Source: DATJPW01 sp963752855
GTDB taxonomy: Bacteria; Desulfobacterota; Desulfomonilia; Desulfomonilales; Desulfomonilaceae
Length of the DNA stretch: 64,000 nucleotides
NCBI GenBank assembly: GCA_963752855.1
Contig: CAVVZX010000047.1
Coordinates: forward strand, 310,001-374,000
Reading direction: 5' to 3'
Shown here: positions 31,691 through 40,331 of the stretch, one piece after another
Position numbering within the stretch: the stretch's first letter is position 1
How the letters are laid out: each line of letters begins with the position of its first letter
Position numbers and translations under genes: made by a program
Notes under the pieces: generated by a model
The model's input: only the letters and a program-made list of their open reading frames with translations
The model's database searches: none
Told to the model about the DNA's origin: nothing

Positions 31691-33859
31691 ATGCCCAACC
31701 AACAAAATGAGAAATTGGAAGTGCTCTACCGTGACGACACATATCCAATAACGTCTCACGAGTCTAAATTGAGATCCTCGCGATTCACCCTCTACGCAAA
31801 GTGGGCGCTTCTCCCTGTGCTCATGGCGGTTCCTTTCGTATCCGAGATCATCGACTCGTACACGAGGAGAGTGCTTGCTTTTTCCGATCCGTCTGATTGG
31901 CCGATTATCTGTATTGAAATGATTCTCCTCGGGGTGATCGGAATCTATTTGACTCGCAAGAATCACGAGCGCGACAAGACATTTTCTGCGCTGGCTTTCA
32001 GCGAGAACAGATACCGGCACCTTTTCGAGAATTCTATAGACTCAATAACGATCACTGCGCCAGACGGGGAACTCCTTGAAGCCAACGACGCTTTTTTCAA
32101 CCTTTTCGGATACTCGAGGGATGGACTGGAGAATTTCAATATATTGCAACTGTACGTCAACGCCGATGACCGGTCGAGGTTCCGGGAAAAGGTCGAAAAT
32201 CGGGGATCGGTGAAGGATTTCCAGGTTAGGCGGCGCAAGAAGGACGGCACTGAGATAGTGTGTGAATTGAGCGCCACACTTAGAAGGGACGACGAGGGTC
32301 ACATTCTTGGATACCAGACAATCCTTCGCGACATCACCAAGCGGAAGCAGGCGGAACAGGCCCTGAGGACACTTCACGTCGAACTTGAGCAAAGGGTGGC
32401 ATGAACGAACCGCAGAGCTTGTGACAGCCAATGAGACGCTGCGTCAGGAAATGACCGACCGTCAACGAGCAGAGGCCGAGCTTCGCCGCAGTGAGGAACG
32501 TTTCAGGGCAGTGTTTGAGTCCGCCCAGGACTGCATATTCATGAAGGACCAAGACATGAGATACACTCATGTGAACCCTGCCATGCTCAGACTACTGGCG
32601 ATCCTCCCGGAGAGAATTATCGGGAACACGGATGAAGCCCTATTCGATGCAGACACCTCGCGTGGTCTACGAGACATCGAGCGGCGTGTTCTCGAAGGGC
32701 GCACTATAGAAACTCAGCAGAGTGTCCCGGGGGAAGGCGGACAGGTCATCCTGAGCTGTATCAGGTCCCCTCTGCGTGACTCGGCTGGAAATATTATGGG
32801 CATATACGGAATCGCCCGAGACCTGACAGACCGCCAAGCGCAAGAGGCGGAGATGATGAATCGACCTGGGTCCTATGGCTCCAGGTCGATGAAAGCGGTT
32901 CTGGACCAAATGGGTCTGGCCAGCGCAACCGATACTATCGTGTTGTTGCTCGGGGAAAGTGGCACCGGTAAGGATTATTTGGCTCGGCACCTTCATGAGA
33001 AGTCACACCGATCTGCTGGTCCATTTTTCGCGATAAACTGCGCGGCGCTTCCAGGGGAACTCGCGGAGTCGGAGCTATTCGGCCATGAAGCGGGCGCCTT
33101 TACAGGGTCCCGAGCGCGCAAACGTGGACTTCTCGAGTTGGCTGAAGGAGGCACCCTCCTCTTGAATGAGATTGGGGATCTGCCGATTCACCTGCAGGCA
33201 AAGCTTCTTTCCTTCCTGGACACACAGTCTTTTACGCGTGTTGGTGGCGAGAAAAGCGTCGAGGTCAACACCAGAGTGATCGCCGCCACCAATAGAGATA
33301 TGGAGCGGGAGGTGGCCGAAGGCAATTTCCGTGAAGATCTCTTTTATCGTCTCAATGTGTTTGCCATTCGTGTGCCGCCGTTGAGACAACGGAAGGAAGA
33401 TTTGCCACTCCTCGTAACTGAACTGCTGAGCGTGCTGGCCAAGAAGATGGGGTTTTTAGAGCCGCCGGGAGTCGCGCAGAGCAGCAATGGACAGCTTGGC
33501 TCAAATATCACTGGCCGGGAAATGTGAGAGAATTGAGAAACGTATTGGAAAGGGCATTGATTCTGTCCGACAATAGGAAGATAACACTGAACGACATTGG
33601 GAGACTCCGCACGGAGGAAGATGAAAGTGGTCGCAGGCCGGACTTGTCATGTTCCATATCTGTCTCCGCATGGCGCTCCCTCCCCAATGCTTTACGCGAG
33701 GCCGAACGCAGTCTCGCCAACGAAGCCTTACGTCGAGCAGGCGGGAGCATAAAAATGGCCGCGCTTGACTTGGGTATTTCCCGGGATCAGATGAAATACC
33801 TTATAAAATCGCTTGGCATTCAGAGGAATAATGACCCTCAGATCGAGAGTTTGGGGTAA
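31691..33859 (+). CDS. sigma-54-dependent activator with membrane segments and two PAS domains (two frameshifts)
   Basis: Three frames join at about 32395 and 33500. Order: two membrane segments (WALLPVLMAVPFVSEIID, IICIEMILLGVIGIYL), PAS 1 (RYRHLFENSIDSITITAPDG), a coiled linker, PAS 2 (RFRAVFESAQDCIFMKDQDM), an AAA+ domain with Walker A GESGTGKD, sigma-54 loop GAFTGS (usually GAFTGA) and Walker B LLLNEIGD, then a Fis-type helix-turn-helix (MAALDLGISRDQMKYLIKSLG). The membrane-tethered sensor part is unusual for an enhancer-binding protein. Its stop codon overlaps a palindrome that is probably its own binding site, upstream of a sigma-54 promoter for gcdB. Confidence 0.88.
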
Positions 33860-33868
33860 ATATCACCC
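33854..33868 (+). promoter_or_regulatory. candidate activator-binding palindrome 1
   Basis: GGGTAAATATCACCC shares the GGGT...CACCC frame with a second 15-mer 66 bases away. It overlaps the regulator's TAA stop codon and lies about 195 bases upstream of the -24 element. Confidence 0.5.
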
Positions 33869-33919
33869 ACGCATAAGTTAAAGTTATTGCGGTCAGTTGC
33901 CACTTTCTCAATGACTAGC

Positions 33920-33934
33920 GGGTGATAATCACCC
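33920..33934 (+). promoter_or_regulatory. candidate activator-binding palindrome 2
   Basis: GGGTGATAATCACCC is a perfect inverted repeat around one central base, about 130 bases upstream of the -24 element: standard enhancer geometry for a sigma-54 activator. Confidence 0.6.
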
Positions 33935-34052
33935 ATAAATTCCTCACTAAACTGCTCTGTTTCGTCTCGAAGGCACATGCCGATATCAAACCCACCCAAA
34001 ATACTCCTGTAGTTTCAATATAATACTCGCTTATGCTACAAGCGTCCTACAC

Positions 34053-34067
34053 TGGCACCGAACTTGC
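34053..34067 (+). promoter_or_regulatory. sigma-54 (-24/-12) promoter of gcdB
   Basis: TGGCAC-N5-TTGC matches the sigma-54 consensus exactly, in the correct orientation about 135 bases before the gcdB start and just downstream of a sigma-54 activator gene. Confidence 0.85.
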
Positions 34068-34200
34068 TCTGCTGGAATCGTAATAAAGACGCCGATTCCC
34101 CAAATCGGTTCCTGACAACGAAAGCGAGGCAGGAAGGAAACGTTATTCATCCCGAATTGAATGCGCAATGCGCTTCACGGAAATCATTAGGAGATGGAAC

Positions 34201-35346
34201 ATGACGGCATACGACGTGCTGGAGATGATGTGGGGGTTTGTTTTAACCACCGGAATTTTCGATCTTCACTGGCAACTGGTGTTCATGTGGTGTATTGGGG
34301 GATTCTTTCTTTACCTCGGCATCGCCAAGGATTACGAACCCTTACTTCTCGTTCCCATCGGGTTCGGGATCTTCATCGTGAATTTTCCCAATGTGCCGCT
34401 GATGGGGGTGGACGAGCAGGGCGTCCGGGACCTGATAGCGATTTTCTATCACTTCGGTCTGGAATGGAAGGTTATGCCGTGCATCATCTTCCTTGGTTTA
34501 GGCGCCTTGACCGATTTCGGTCCTCTTATCGCCAACCCGAAGATGATGTTGGTCGGCGCAGGAGCTCAATTGGGCGTTTTTATAACCTTCACCGGAACGG
34601 TGCTGTGCGGGTTTACGCTGAAGGAGGCTGCCTCAGTCGGCATCATCGGAGGGGCGGAGGGCCCGACGACCATATACCTTACTCAGCTCCTGGCGCCTCA
34701 GTTGTTAGGCCCGAACGCGCTCGCGGCTTATTCGTACATGGCCATGGTACCGATTATCCAGCCGCCGATCATGAGATGGATGACTTCAGACGCTGAACGA
34801 AAAATCCGCATGAGACAGTTGAGACCCGTTTCTCAGCGTGAAAAGATACTTTTCCCAATCATCGCTGCTGCGATCGTGGCCATCCTCGTGCCCAGCGTGA
34901 CTCCACTGATGGGAATGTTCATGCTGGGCAACCTGCTGAGAGAAAGTGGCGTTGTAGGCCGATTGGCCCAGACGGCCGGAGGGCCACTGATGGATGTTAT
35001 GATCATATTTCTAGCCACTTCCATCGGGGCCACCATGTCCGCAGACAAATTTTTCAATCCAAAGACACTTATCGTTCTCAGTTTGGGGTTAATAGATTTC
35101 GCCGTCTGCACGGCCGGCGGCATTCTCACGGTGAAAGCGATGAATCTTTTTCTCAAGGAAAAGATCAATCCGCTCATCGGCTCTGCCGGAGTTTCAGCAG
35201 TGCCCATGTCCGCGCGAGTGTCGCAAAAAATGGGGCAGCAATATGACAAGGGCAATTACCTGTTGATGCATGCTATGGGCCCCAACCTTGCCGGGGCCAT
35301 AGGAGCGGCCGCAGCCGCAGGTATGTTTATTGCCATGTTTCAATAA
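34201..35346 (+). CDS. gcdB: sodium-pumping (glutaconyl-CoA-type) decarboxylase beta subunit
   Basis: The start at 34201 has AGGAGA seven bases upstream; an in-frame ATG at 34168 lacks a ribosome site. The product (381 residues) is an intact polytopic membrane protein of the OadB/GcdB family: GLGALTDFGPLIANPKM, GIIGGAEGPTTIYLTQ and, near the end, KINPLIGSAGVSAVPMSARVSQ. The beta subunit decarboxylates carboxybiotin and exports sodium. Pairing with an acyl-CoA transferase favours a glutaconyl-CoA or related dicarboxyl-CoA pump. The biotin carrier and carboxyltransferase subunits are not in the window. It is preceded by a consensus sigma-54 promoter. Confidence 0.92.
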   Translation: MTAYDVLEMMWGFVLTTGIFDLHWQLVFMWCIGGFFLYLGIAKDYEPLLLVPIGFGIFIVNFPNVPLMGVDEQGVRDLIAIFYHFGLEWKVMPCIIFLGLGALTDFGPLIANPKMMLVGAGAQLGVFITFTGTVLCGFTLKEAASVGIIGGAEGPTTIYLTQLLAPQLLGPNALAAYSYMAMVPIIQPPIMRWMTSDAERKIRMRQLRPVSQREKILFPIIAAAIVAILVPSVTPLMGMFMLGNLLRESGVVGRLAQTAGGPLMDVMIIFLATSIGATMSADKFFNPKTLIVLSLGLIDFAVCTAGGILTVKAMNLFLKEKINPLIGSAGVSAVPMSARVSQKMGQQYDKGNYLLMHAMGPNLAGAIGAAAAAGMFIAMFQ

Positions 35347-35466
35347 TAATAACGAGCTAATATGAATCTCGGACTTTCCGGAATCCGATATCAGTCGGGA
35401 AAGCGAAAGAGCATACGTTGATTGGAACAGCATCATCGACACTCGATCTAAAATGGAGTTCGTTAT

Positions 35467-35928
35467 ATGAAAACATTCTTCTTGTCAGTTGTTATTGCAT
35501 TTGTTGCGCTATGTTGCAGTGTTTCGTTCGCTGAAGATTTTCTCGGCGCGCCTGTCATGCCGGACGGGAAGGTAGTTTCTCAAACTCCCGAGCGTTTGGA
35601 GAAGACCTATGATGTCCCATTCGATGCCGCTGTGAAATTTTATCAGGAGGCGCTGAAAGGCGAGAAGGATATCAAGTTTCGTGAATGGGGTACGCAAACA
35701 CGCATTGAGGACCACTCGAACCGACTGTGGCAGTCAATCACCATCACCAAAACTCCCGAAGGCCGAACCGACATTATCTTTCTGAAGTTCAACTGGACGT
35801 GGATTTTCGGGACACTCATCCTTCGGTTCTTTGGGGTCTTCGTTGTACTTATTGTTCTGTATGTCGCCATGTCAATCTCGGGGGCAATCATACCAAGGTT
35901 GATAAAGGTAGCAGAACAAAGGCGCTAG
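35467..35928 (+). CDS. secreted/membrane protein of unknown function behind gcdB
   Basis: A 153-residue product with an N-terminal signal peptide (FFLSVVIAFVALCCSVSFAED), a domain of about 85 residues probably outside the membrane, and a C-terminal membrane segment (FFGVFVVLIVLYVAMSISGAII) ending in basic residues. Position and single C-terminal helix suggest an accessory or gamma-like subunit of the pump, but no gamma-family motif is clear. It follows gcdB by 120 bases on the same strand and probably shares its transcript. Confidence 0.65.
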   Translation: MKTFFLSVVIAFVALCCSVSFAEDFLGAPVMPDGKVVSQTPERLEKTYDVPFDAAVKFYQEALKGEKDIKFREWGTQTRIEDHSNRLWQSITITKTPEGRTDIIFLKFNWTWIFGTLILRFFGVFVVLIVLYVAMSISGAIIPRLIKVAEQRR

Positions 35929-36006
35929 AAATTTGTTATAAACGTGGAGGGGGCTGGTGGAACCTTTCCCGGCCTTTATTCTAATCGATTGATTAGGAGG
36001 TAAACG

Positions 36007-36520
36007 ATGTCCTTGGCGACATATGGGTACATGTTACTGGTCCGGATAATCCAGTCGTCAATCGTGCATGCGTTGACCAGTGAGTAAGAGCGGTTGGTGT
36101 CCAGGGCGATTCCAGGGAGCCCACCGTTTCAACCCGAACAAAGCTGCTCGTTCCTATTGTCGTCACCATGGTAACCGGTCTTGTTGCTCCAGAAGGTCTA
36201 CCCCGGATGGCGCCATCATGCTGGGTAACCTTATGTTGGAACTTTATGAAGGAAAGCGGCGTGCCGCCTCGCGTGACTGTAGCGTCTCAAAACAAAATCG
36301 CGAATATAGTCAGACGGTTCCTTGGCTAGGCGATCGGCGTTACTATGTTGGGTCATAATTTATTAAAGCGTGAAACGCTGGCTATTTTTGGACTTGGTTT
36401 TGTGGCGAGATGTGTGGATACCGGAGCAGGAGCGCTTCTCAGAAAACTTATGCGCCGCCTTTCCAGCAGGAAAACCAATCCGCTAATTGATTCGGCCGGG
36501 TTCTCCGTGTATTCCCGATA
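36007..36520 (+). pseudogene. decayed second copy of a gcdB/oadB-type gene
   Basis: Pieces in several frames align with the middle and end of the intact gcdB: TYGYMLLVRIIQSSIVHALTSE (in gcdB AYSYMAMVPIIQPPIMRWMT), LLVPIVVTMVTGLVAPEGLP, MLGNLMLELYE, and TNPLIDSAGFSVY (gcdB INPLIGSAGVSAV). An in-frame stop follows LTSE at about 36081, and several frame changes occur after 36240. The N-terminal half is missing. An AGGAGG site before the ATG at 36007 could give a short peptide only. This is true decay, not a single indel, and shows that the locus once held two pump genes. Confidence 0.75.
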
Positions 36521-36567
36521 ACGGTATTAGCCCATAGGGATCACTATGGTCCAATAACGCACCATGT

Positions 36568-36587
36568 CCGGTGCGTATACGCACCGG
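36568..36587. repeat. 20-base perfect palindrome
   Basis: CCGGTGCGTATACGCACCGG is fully self-complementary. It lies between the decayed gcdB copy and the sigma-54 promoter of the CoA transferase; an operator or part of a small repeat. Confidence 0.6.
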
Positions 36588-36806
36588 GCTCTCGCTCACA
36601 CCTAATAGGCTTTCCCAGAGCCCTCCCCGCGACCATACCAAATACGGTGGTCCAAAGACAGACCATACCGGGTATGCTCTCGATGGTATTTTTTGGCCCT
36701 CACCCGGCCTCCACACACTTTCTGCTCGCTCATATCTAGCTATAATCGTTAAATATTCATCAACGCTATCCGTAGATTCCCGGATCTTCACAATTCATTG
36801 AATACA

Positions 36807-36821
36807 CGGCACGACTATTGC
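36807..36821 (+). promoter_or_regulatory. sigma-54 (-24/-12) promoter of the CoA transferase gene
   Basis: CGGCAC-N5-TTGC has the invariant GG and GC with correct spacing, about 130 bases before the coding start. It differs from the upstream gcdB promoter only at the first base of the -24 box. Confidence 0.72.
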
Positions 36822-36948
36822 TCCTCAAAGCGCGCAGGCAGGCCGATGAAGGATTGGAATGGACTTTTCCTCGGCCTTGGCGCCCATGCCACGATTGGAG
36901 GTCACAATGGGAAGCGTAACGAGATTTCAGACTAAGGAGAGCGATAAT

Positions 36949-38586
36949 ATGGGGAAGGTTATTAGCGCAACGAAAGCTGCGGAATTGATAAAGGACGGGG
37001 ACACCGTAGCCGCTGTTACGTTCGGTCTCGCAGGTTGGGGGGAAGACATAGCGCTTGCCGTCCGCGATCGCTACCTTGCGGTGAGACATCCCCGGGATAT
37101 TACATTCGTGCATGCCGCCGGAGTCGGTGACTGGAAAGGCCGGGGAGGAGGCGTGTGGGCGGAAGAAGGTATGGAGGGGCTGGTGAGGAAAGTTGTGACA
37201 TCTCACGTTGGTTCAGAGCCCCAGATGGCCAAGGCGGTGGAAGAGGAGAAAATCGAGTGCTATTTCTGGCCATTGGGCGTCATGTGCCAGTGGTATACCG
37301 AGATTGCAAGGCGTAAACCCGGCCTTCTCAGCAAGACGGGGCTGGGCACGTTTATCGATCCCCGGATTGAAGGCGGCAGAGTCAACAGCATCAGTAAAGA
37401 CGATCTTATAAAAGTAGTAAACCTCGAAGGAGAGGAATGGCTGCTATACAAGAGTTTCCCGATCGACGTAACGCTTATAAGGGGCACTACCGCGGACGAA
37501 AAGGGCAACGTCAGCTTCGAGAAGGAAGCCATCGCACTGGAAGCGCTGCCCGCCGCCATGGCGGCCAGGGCCAGCGGCGGCATTGTCATAGCGCAGGTGG
37601 AATACCTGGCCAAGGCCGGAACTTTGCACCCGCAACGCGTCGGGGTGCCGGGTGCGTGCGTGGATTACATTGTGGTAGCGGAACGGCCGCAGATGCAAAC
37701 CATGAGCACGCAGTTCAACGCGGCCCTTGCAGGGGATGTAAAAGTGCCTGAGGCGACCATTGCCCCAATGCCTTTTGACGAGCGGAAGATCATCGCCCGC
37801 CGCTCGGCGATGGAATTGGTAGCGGGACCCGTTAACCTGGGCATCGGCATCCCGCAGGGCGTGGCGAAAGTGGTTGCAGAGGAAGAGTGCAGCCACCTCA
37901 TGATCCTCGTTTCCGAGTGCGGCAATATTGGTGGAATCCCGGGCGTTGCTGGGGATTTCGGCGCCCATAGCAATGGCGAAGCGATGGTCCGGCAGGATGA
38001 TATGTTCGACTGGTTCGAGTCCGGCGGTCTTGCCATGGCCTTTACCGGCCTCGGCCAGACGGATGAGGAGGGCAACATCAATGCCGGGAAGTTCGGGACC
38101 AGACCTATGGGCGTAGGCGGCTTCATCAATACGACCCAGCATGCGAAGAAGGTGGTTTTCTGCGGGACATTTACTGCCGGTGGCCTGGAAATCAAGTCGG
38201 GCGACGGCGCGTTGACTATCGTCAAAGAAGGCAAGATCAAGAAATTTCTGAAGAAAGTCGAGCAGATTGCTTTCAGCGGCAAGCATGCCTGGAGTGTCAA
38301 TCAGAAGGCCATGTACGTAACGGAACGGGCCGTCTTCGAACTTACTCAGGGTGGCCTGATGTTAATTGAAATCGCGCCCGGCGTGGATTTGGAAAAGGAC
38401 ATATTGGCGAACATGGAATTCAAACCGATCATTTCTCCGGATTTGAAACTCATGCCCGCGGGTATCTTCAGACCCGTGTGGGGAGAATTGAAATACGAGC
38501 TGGAGGCTGGCCATCCAAGGAACATGCTGCTTTCGCCTGTTGAAACGTCTGCATTTGAGCTGAGCCGAATGAGGATGCATGGATAG
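36949..38586 (+). CDS. acyl-CoA:carboxylate CoA transferase (fused alpha/beta, family I)
   Basis: The start at 36949 has AAGGAG nine bases upstream; earlier in-frame ATGs (36859, 36907) lack a site. The product is 545 residues, intact, with alpha- and beta-like halves fused as in propionate CoA-transferase/YdiF. The catalytic Glu that forms the CoA thioester is Glu323 in VSECGNIGG; a GIGIPQGVA loop precedes it. These enzymes move CoA between an acyl-CoA and a free acid such as acetate. A sigma-54 promoter lies upstream, matching gcdB, so the pair probably acts in one pathway of dicarboxylate or fatty/aromatic acid breakdown. Confidence 0.9.
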   Translation: MGKVISATKAAELIKDGDTVAAVTFGLAGWGEDIALAVRDRYLAVRHPRDITFVHAAGVGDWKGRGGGVWAEEGMEGLVRKVVTSHVGSEPQMAKAVEEEKIECYFWPLGVMCQWYTEIARRKPGLLSKTGLGTFIDPRIEGGRVNSISKDDLIKVVNLEGEEWLLYKSFPIDVTLIRGTTADEKGNVSFEKEAIALEALPAAMAARASGGIVIAQVEYLAKAGTLHPQRVGVPGACVDYIVVAERPQMQTMSTQFNAALAGDVKVPEATIAPMPFDERKIIARRSAMELVAGPVNLGIGIPQGVAKVVAEEECSHLMILVSECGNIGGIPGVAGDFGAHSNGEAMVRQDDMFDWFESGGLAMAFTGLGQTDEEGNINAGKFGTRPMGVGGFINTTQHAKKVVFCGTFTAGGLEIKSGDGALTIVKEGKIKKFLKKVEQIAFSGKHAWSVNQKAMYVTERAVFELTQGGLMLIEIAPGVDLEKDILANMEFKPIISPDLKLMPAGIFRPVWGELKYELEAGHPRNMLLSPVETSAFELSRMRMHG

Positions 38587-38704
38587 GCAGGTCTCCGTAC
38601 TGTTTTGAGCTGAAAGCGGGATTAAGCGGCGGTAAGGCAGGGAATGCATGGAAACAATTATCCGATATGTAAACGAACTCTAGCAAAACCGAAGGAGAAG
38701 TAAA

Positions 38705-38815
38705 TTGAAGCATGAGACAACCCTGCCTGAACTAGAAATTGGGTTGCAGAGCAAGTGTCCCGAATTTCGAGGCCGCCGCATTATTCCCGAGGAGATAAAA
38801 ACAGCGGAGGCGTAA
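38705..38815 (+). CDS. short frame before the acyl-CoA dehydrogenase stub
   Basis: A TTG with a good AAGGAG site opens a 36-residue frame (LKHETTLPELEIGLQSKCP...) ending two bases before the next ATG. The sequence is not recognised; it may be a remnant of a gene that stood between the CoA transferase and the dehydrogenase. Confidence 0.3.
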   Translation: MKHETTLPELEIGLQSKCPEFRGRRIIPEEIKTAEA

Positions 38816-38816
38816 G

Positions 38817-38924
38817 ATGGATTTTGAGCTGAGCGAAGAACAACGCATGATTCAAGACATGGCGTACAAATTTGCAGTCAACGAAATGGCGCCACGCGCA
38901 GACGGCGGTGTGATTCGAGGTTAG
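38817..38924 (+). pseudogene. N-terminal stub of an acyl-CoA dehydrogenase gene
   Basis: The 35-residue frame begins MDFELSEEQRMIQDMAYKFA and continues VNEMAPRA, the standard first helix of acyl-CoA dehydrogenases. It then ends at TAG after unrelated residues, and no further dehydrogenase sequence follows before a terminator. The rest of the gene has been deleted. Its position after the CoA transferase fits a beta-oxidation or glutaryl-CoA type operon. Confidence 0.8.
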
Positions 38925-38937
38925 TCGACGGGAAAAG

Positions 38938-38972
38938 AAAAAAGGCGCCCATTACTTTCGACGCCCTTTTTG
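38938..38972 (+). terminator. intrinsic terminator
   Basis: An A-rich/GGCG arm pairs with CGCC followed by CTTTTT, closing the CoA transferase transcription unit and usable in both directions. Confidence 0.6.
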
Positions 38973-39097
38973 GTTGCGGCGATCAGTCGTTGAAATTGCA
39001 TCTGCCGGCCCGAACCCAAAGACATTGCGGTCGTGATTCCATTCCCGGACTCTCGGACACCTGCTACTGTCTATCACTCCTTCATCGGTGGTTCAGA

Positions 39098-39361
39098 CTA
39101 ATCCGGTTCGTGAAGCTTCCTTTCCAGTCTGTTGGTATTCCTGTCAAAATCGCTCCAAAATTGGCTTTCACAGCCTGCCACGCAGTTATAATAATTGGCA
39201 TACTGCCCATAATTATTACCCCACGGTTTCAGCCATGAGCAGTTTTGTAAACACAGCTCTCGATCTCTGACCGGGGTCGTCTGTGCCGTAACAACGTTGG
39301 ACAACATCGGGACCATAACCAATGCTGCTAACAATACCATGATATATAATGCTGTTTTCAT
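39098..39361 (-). CDS. small secreted twin-CX3C protein
   Basis: The start at 39361 (MKTALYIMVLLAALVMVPML) has AGAGG nine bases upstream. A signal peptide ends near VVTAQ. The mature part of about 60 residues has two CxxxC pairs, CLQNC and CVAGC, about 25 residues apart, separated by an aromatic-rich loop (WGNNYGQYANYYN). This would fit a helical hairpin held by two disulfides. No function is known to me. Confidence 0.6.
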   Translation of the reverse strand: MKTALYIMVLLAALVMVPMLSNVVTAQTTPVRDRELCLQNCSWLKPWGNNYGQYANYYNCVAGCESQFWSDFDRNTNRLERKLHEPD

Positions 39362-39451
39362 TTCAAACCTCTCTTCCGACCAATCTTTGGACATCTATGT
39401 CTTATCCCTTTAGATGCTGTCTCAAGAGGTTTGATTCACCCCTGACCTTAA

Positions 39452-40003
39452 TCAGTTCGCCTGTGAAATATACTCATCAACCGTAAGGATTTTTGCGTAT
39501 ATTGAACTCAGCGAGGCAAGGAACGCAGCGTGGACGTATTGCGCAGGGATTTCCAGGGCTTGATAAGACAAACTTCTGTTTGCGCAAGCGTCGCTCAAGA
39601 CAATAGACTTGAATCCATAATCGACGGCTGCCCTCACTGTGGCGTCCACACACATGTTTGTCATCATGCCGCCGATGACGAGGCTGTCGATGTTGTTTGT
39701 CCTGAGGTGGTCCAATAGCGGCGTGTCTCGGAACGAATTGGGAAAATGTTTCTGAATAACGACTTCATCTTCTACGGGCTTCACGCTGTCGTGGATTTCA
39801 ACCCCAGGGGTCCCGGCCACAAAAAAGGGAGCGTCAGGATAAGCTGACACGTGCTGAACATGGATGCGCGGCAGTTTCTTTTGCCTAAAGTAGGCGAGTA
39901 TTTTTCCGGCATTATGTCCCGCTTGCATGCTCCCTTCCAATTCCATTTTTCCGCCGGGGAAATAATCATTCTGTATATCGACGAGCAGTAGGGCCGTGGT
40001 CAT
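39452..40003 (-). CDS. isochorismatase-family cysteine hydrolase
   Basis: A 183-residue protein with the full catalytic triad of the nicotinamidase/isochorismatase family: Asp9 (LLVDIQNDYF), Lys85 (VIQKHFPNSF) and Cys118 (GGMMTNMCVDATVRAA). The start has AAGGAGG. The family hydrolyses amides such as nicotinamide or vinyl ethers such as isochorismate; the substrate cannot be told from sequence. It is complete, with no frame breaks. Confidence 0.9.
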   Translation of the reverse strand: MTTALLLVDIQNDYFPGGKMELEGSMQAGHNAGKILAYFRQKKLPRIHVQHVSAYPDAPFFVAGTPGVEIHDSVKPVEDEVVIQKHFPNSFRDTPLLDHLRTNNIDSLVIGGMMTNMCVDATVRAAVDYGFKSIVLSDACANRSLSYQALEIPAQYVHAAFLASLSSIYAKILTVDEYISQAN

Positions 40004-40228
40004 GACGCCTCCTTTTTATGGTAGCTTGGCAAAACTATACAACGGGACGACTAGGGGTTTCCAGTGTGTGGTAGCAGCCGTAGTTGCGAAAAAGTTAACG
40101 CTGTCGAGTCGGCTATTGAGCAATATGAACCGCAGGCGTTCCTGCTCGGCGCCACAGCCACTGGGACCGATTTAGCAGACGGGGAGCCGAGAGAGCAGCA
40201 CTGGGCAGCGCCTGTCGGCGAAACTGAA

Positions 40229-40274
40229 GAGCTTTTCCTGGAAGGGATTTGAAAAACTCCTCCAGGAAAAGCTC
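40229..40274. terminator. perfect 14-bp hairpin, probable terminator of the solute-binding gene
   Basis: GAGCTTTTCCTGGA (40229-40242) pairs exactly with TCCAGGAAAAGCTC (40261-40274) around an 18-base loop, 57 bases beyond the stop of the minus-strand solute-binding gene. The T run on that side is weak. Nothing else is seen in 40004-40331. Confidence 0.5.
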
Positions 40275-40331
40275 AGGAAGAAAGCAGTTGTACATTAATT
40301 TTCTCGACGTAGGTGGCTTTAGACCGTATTT

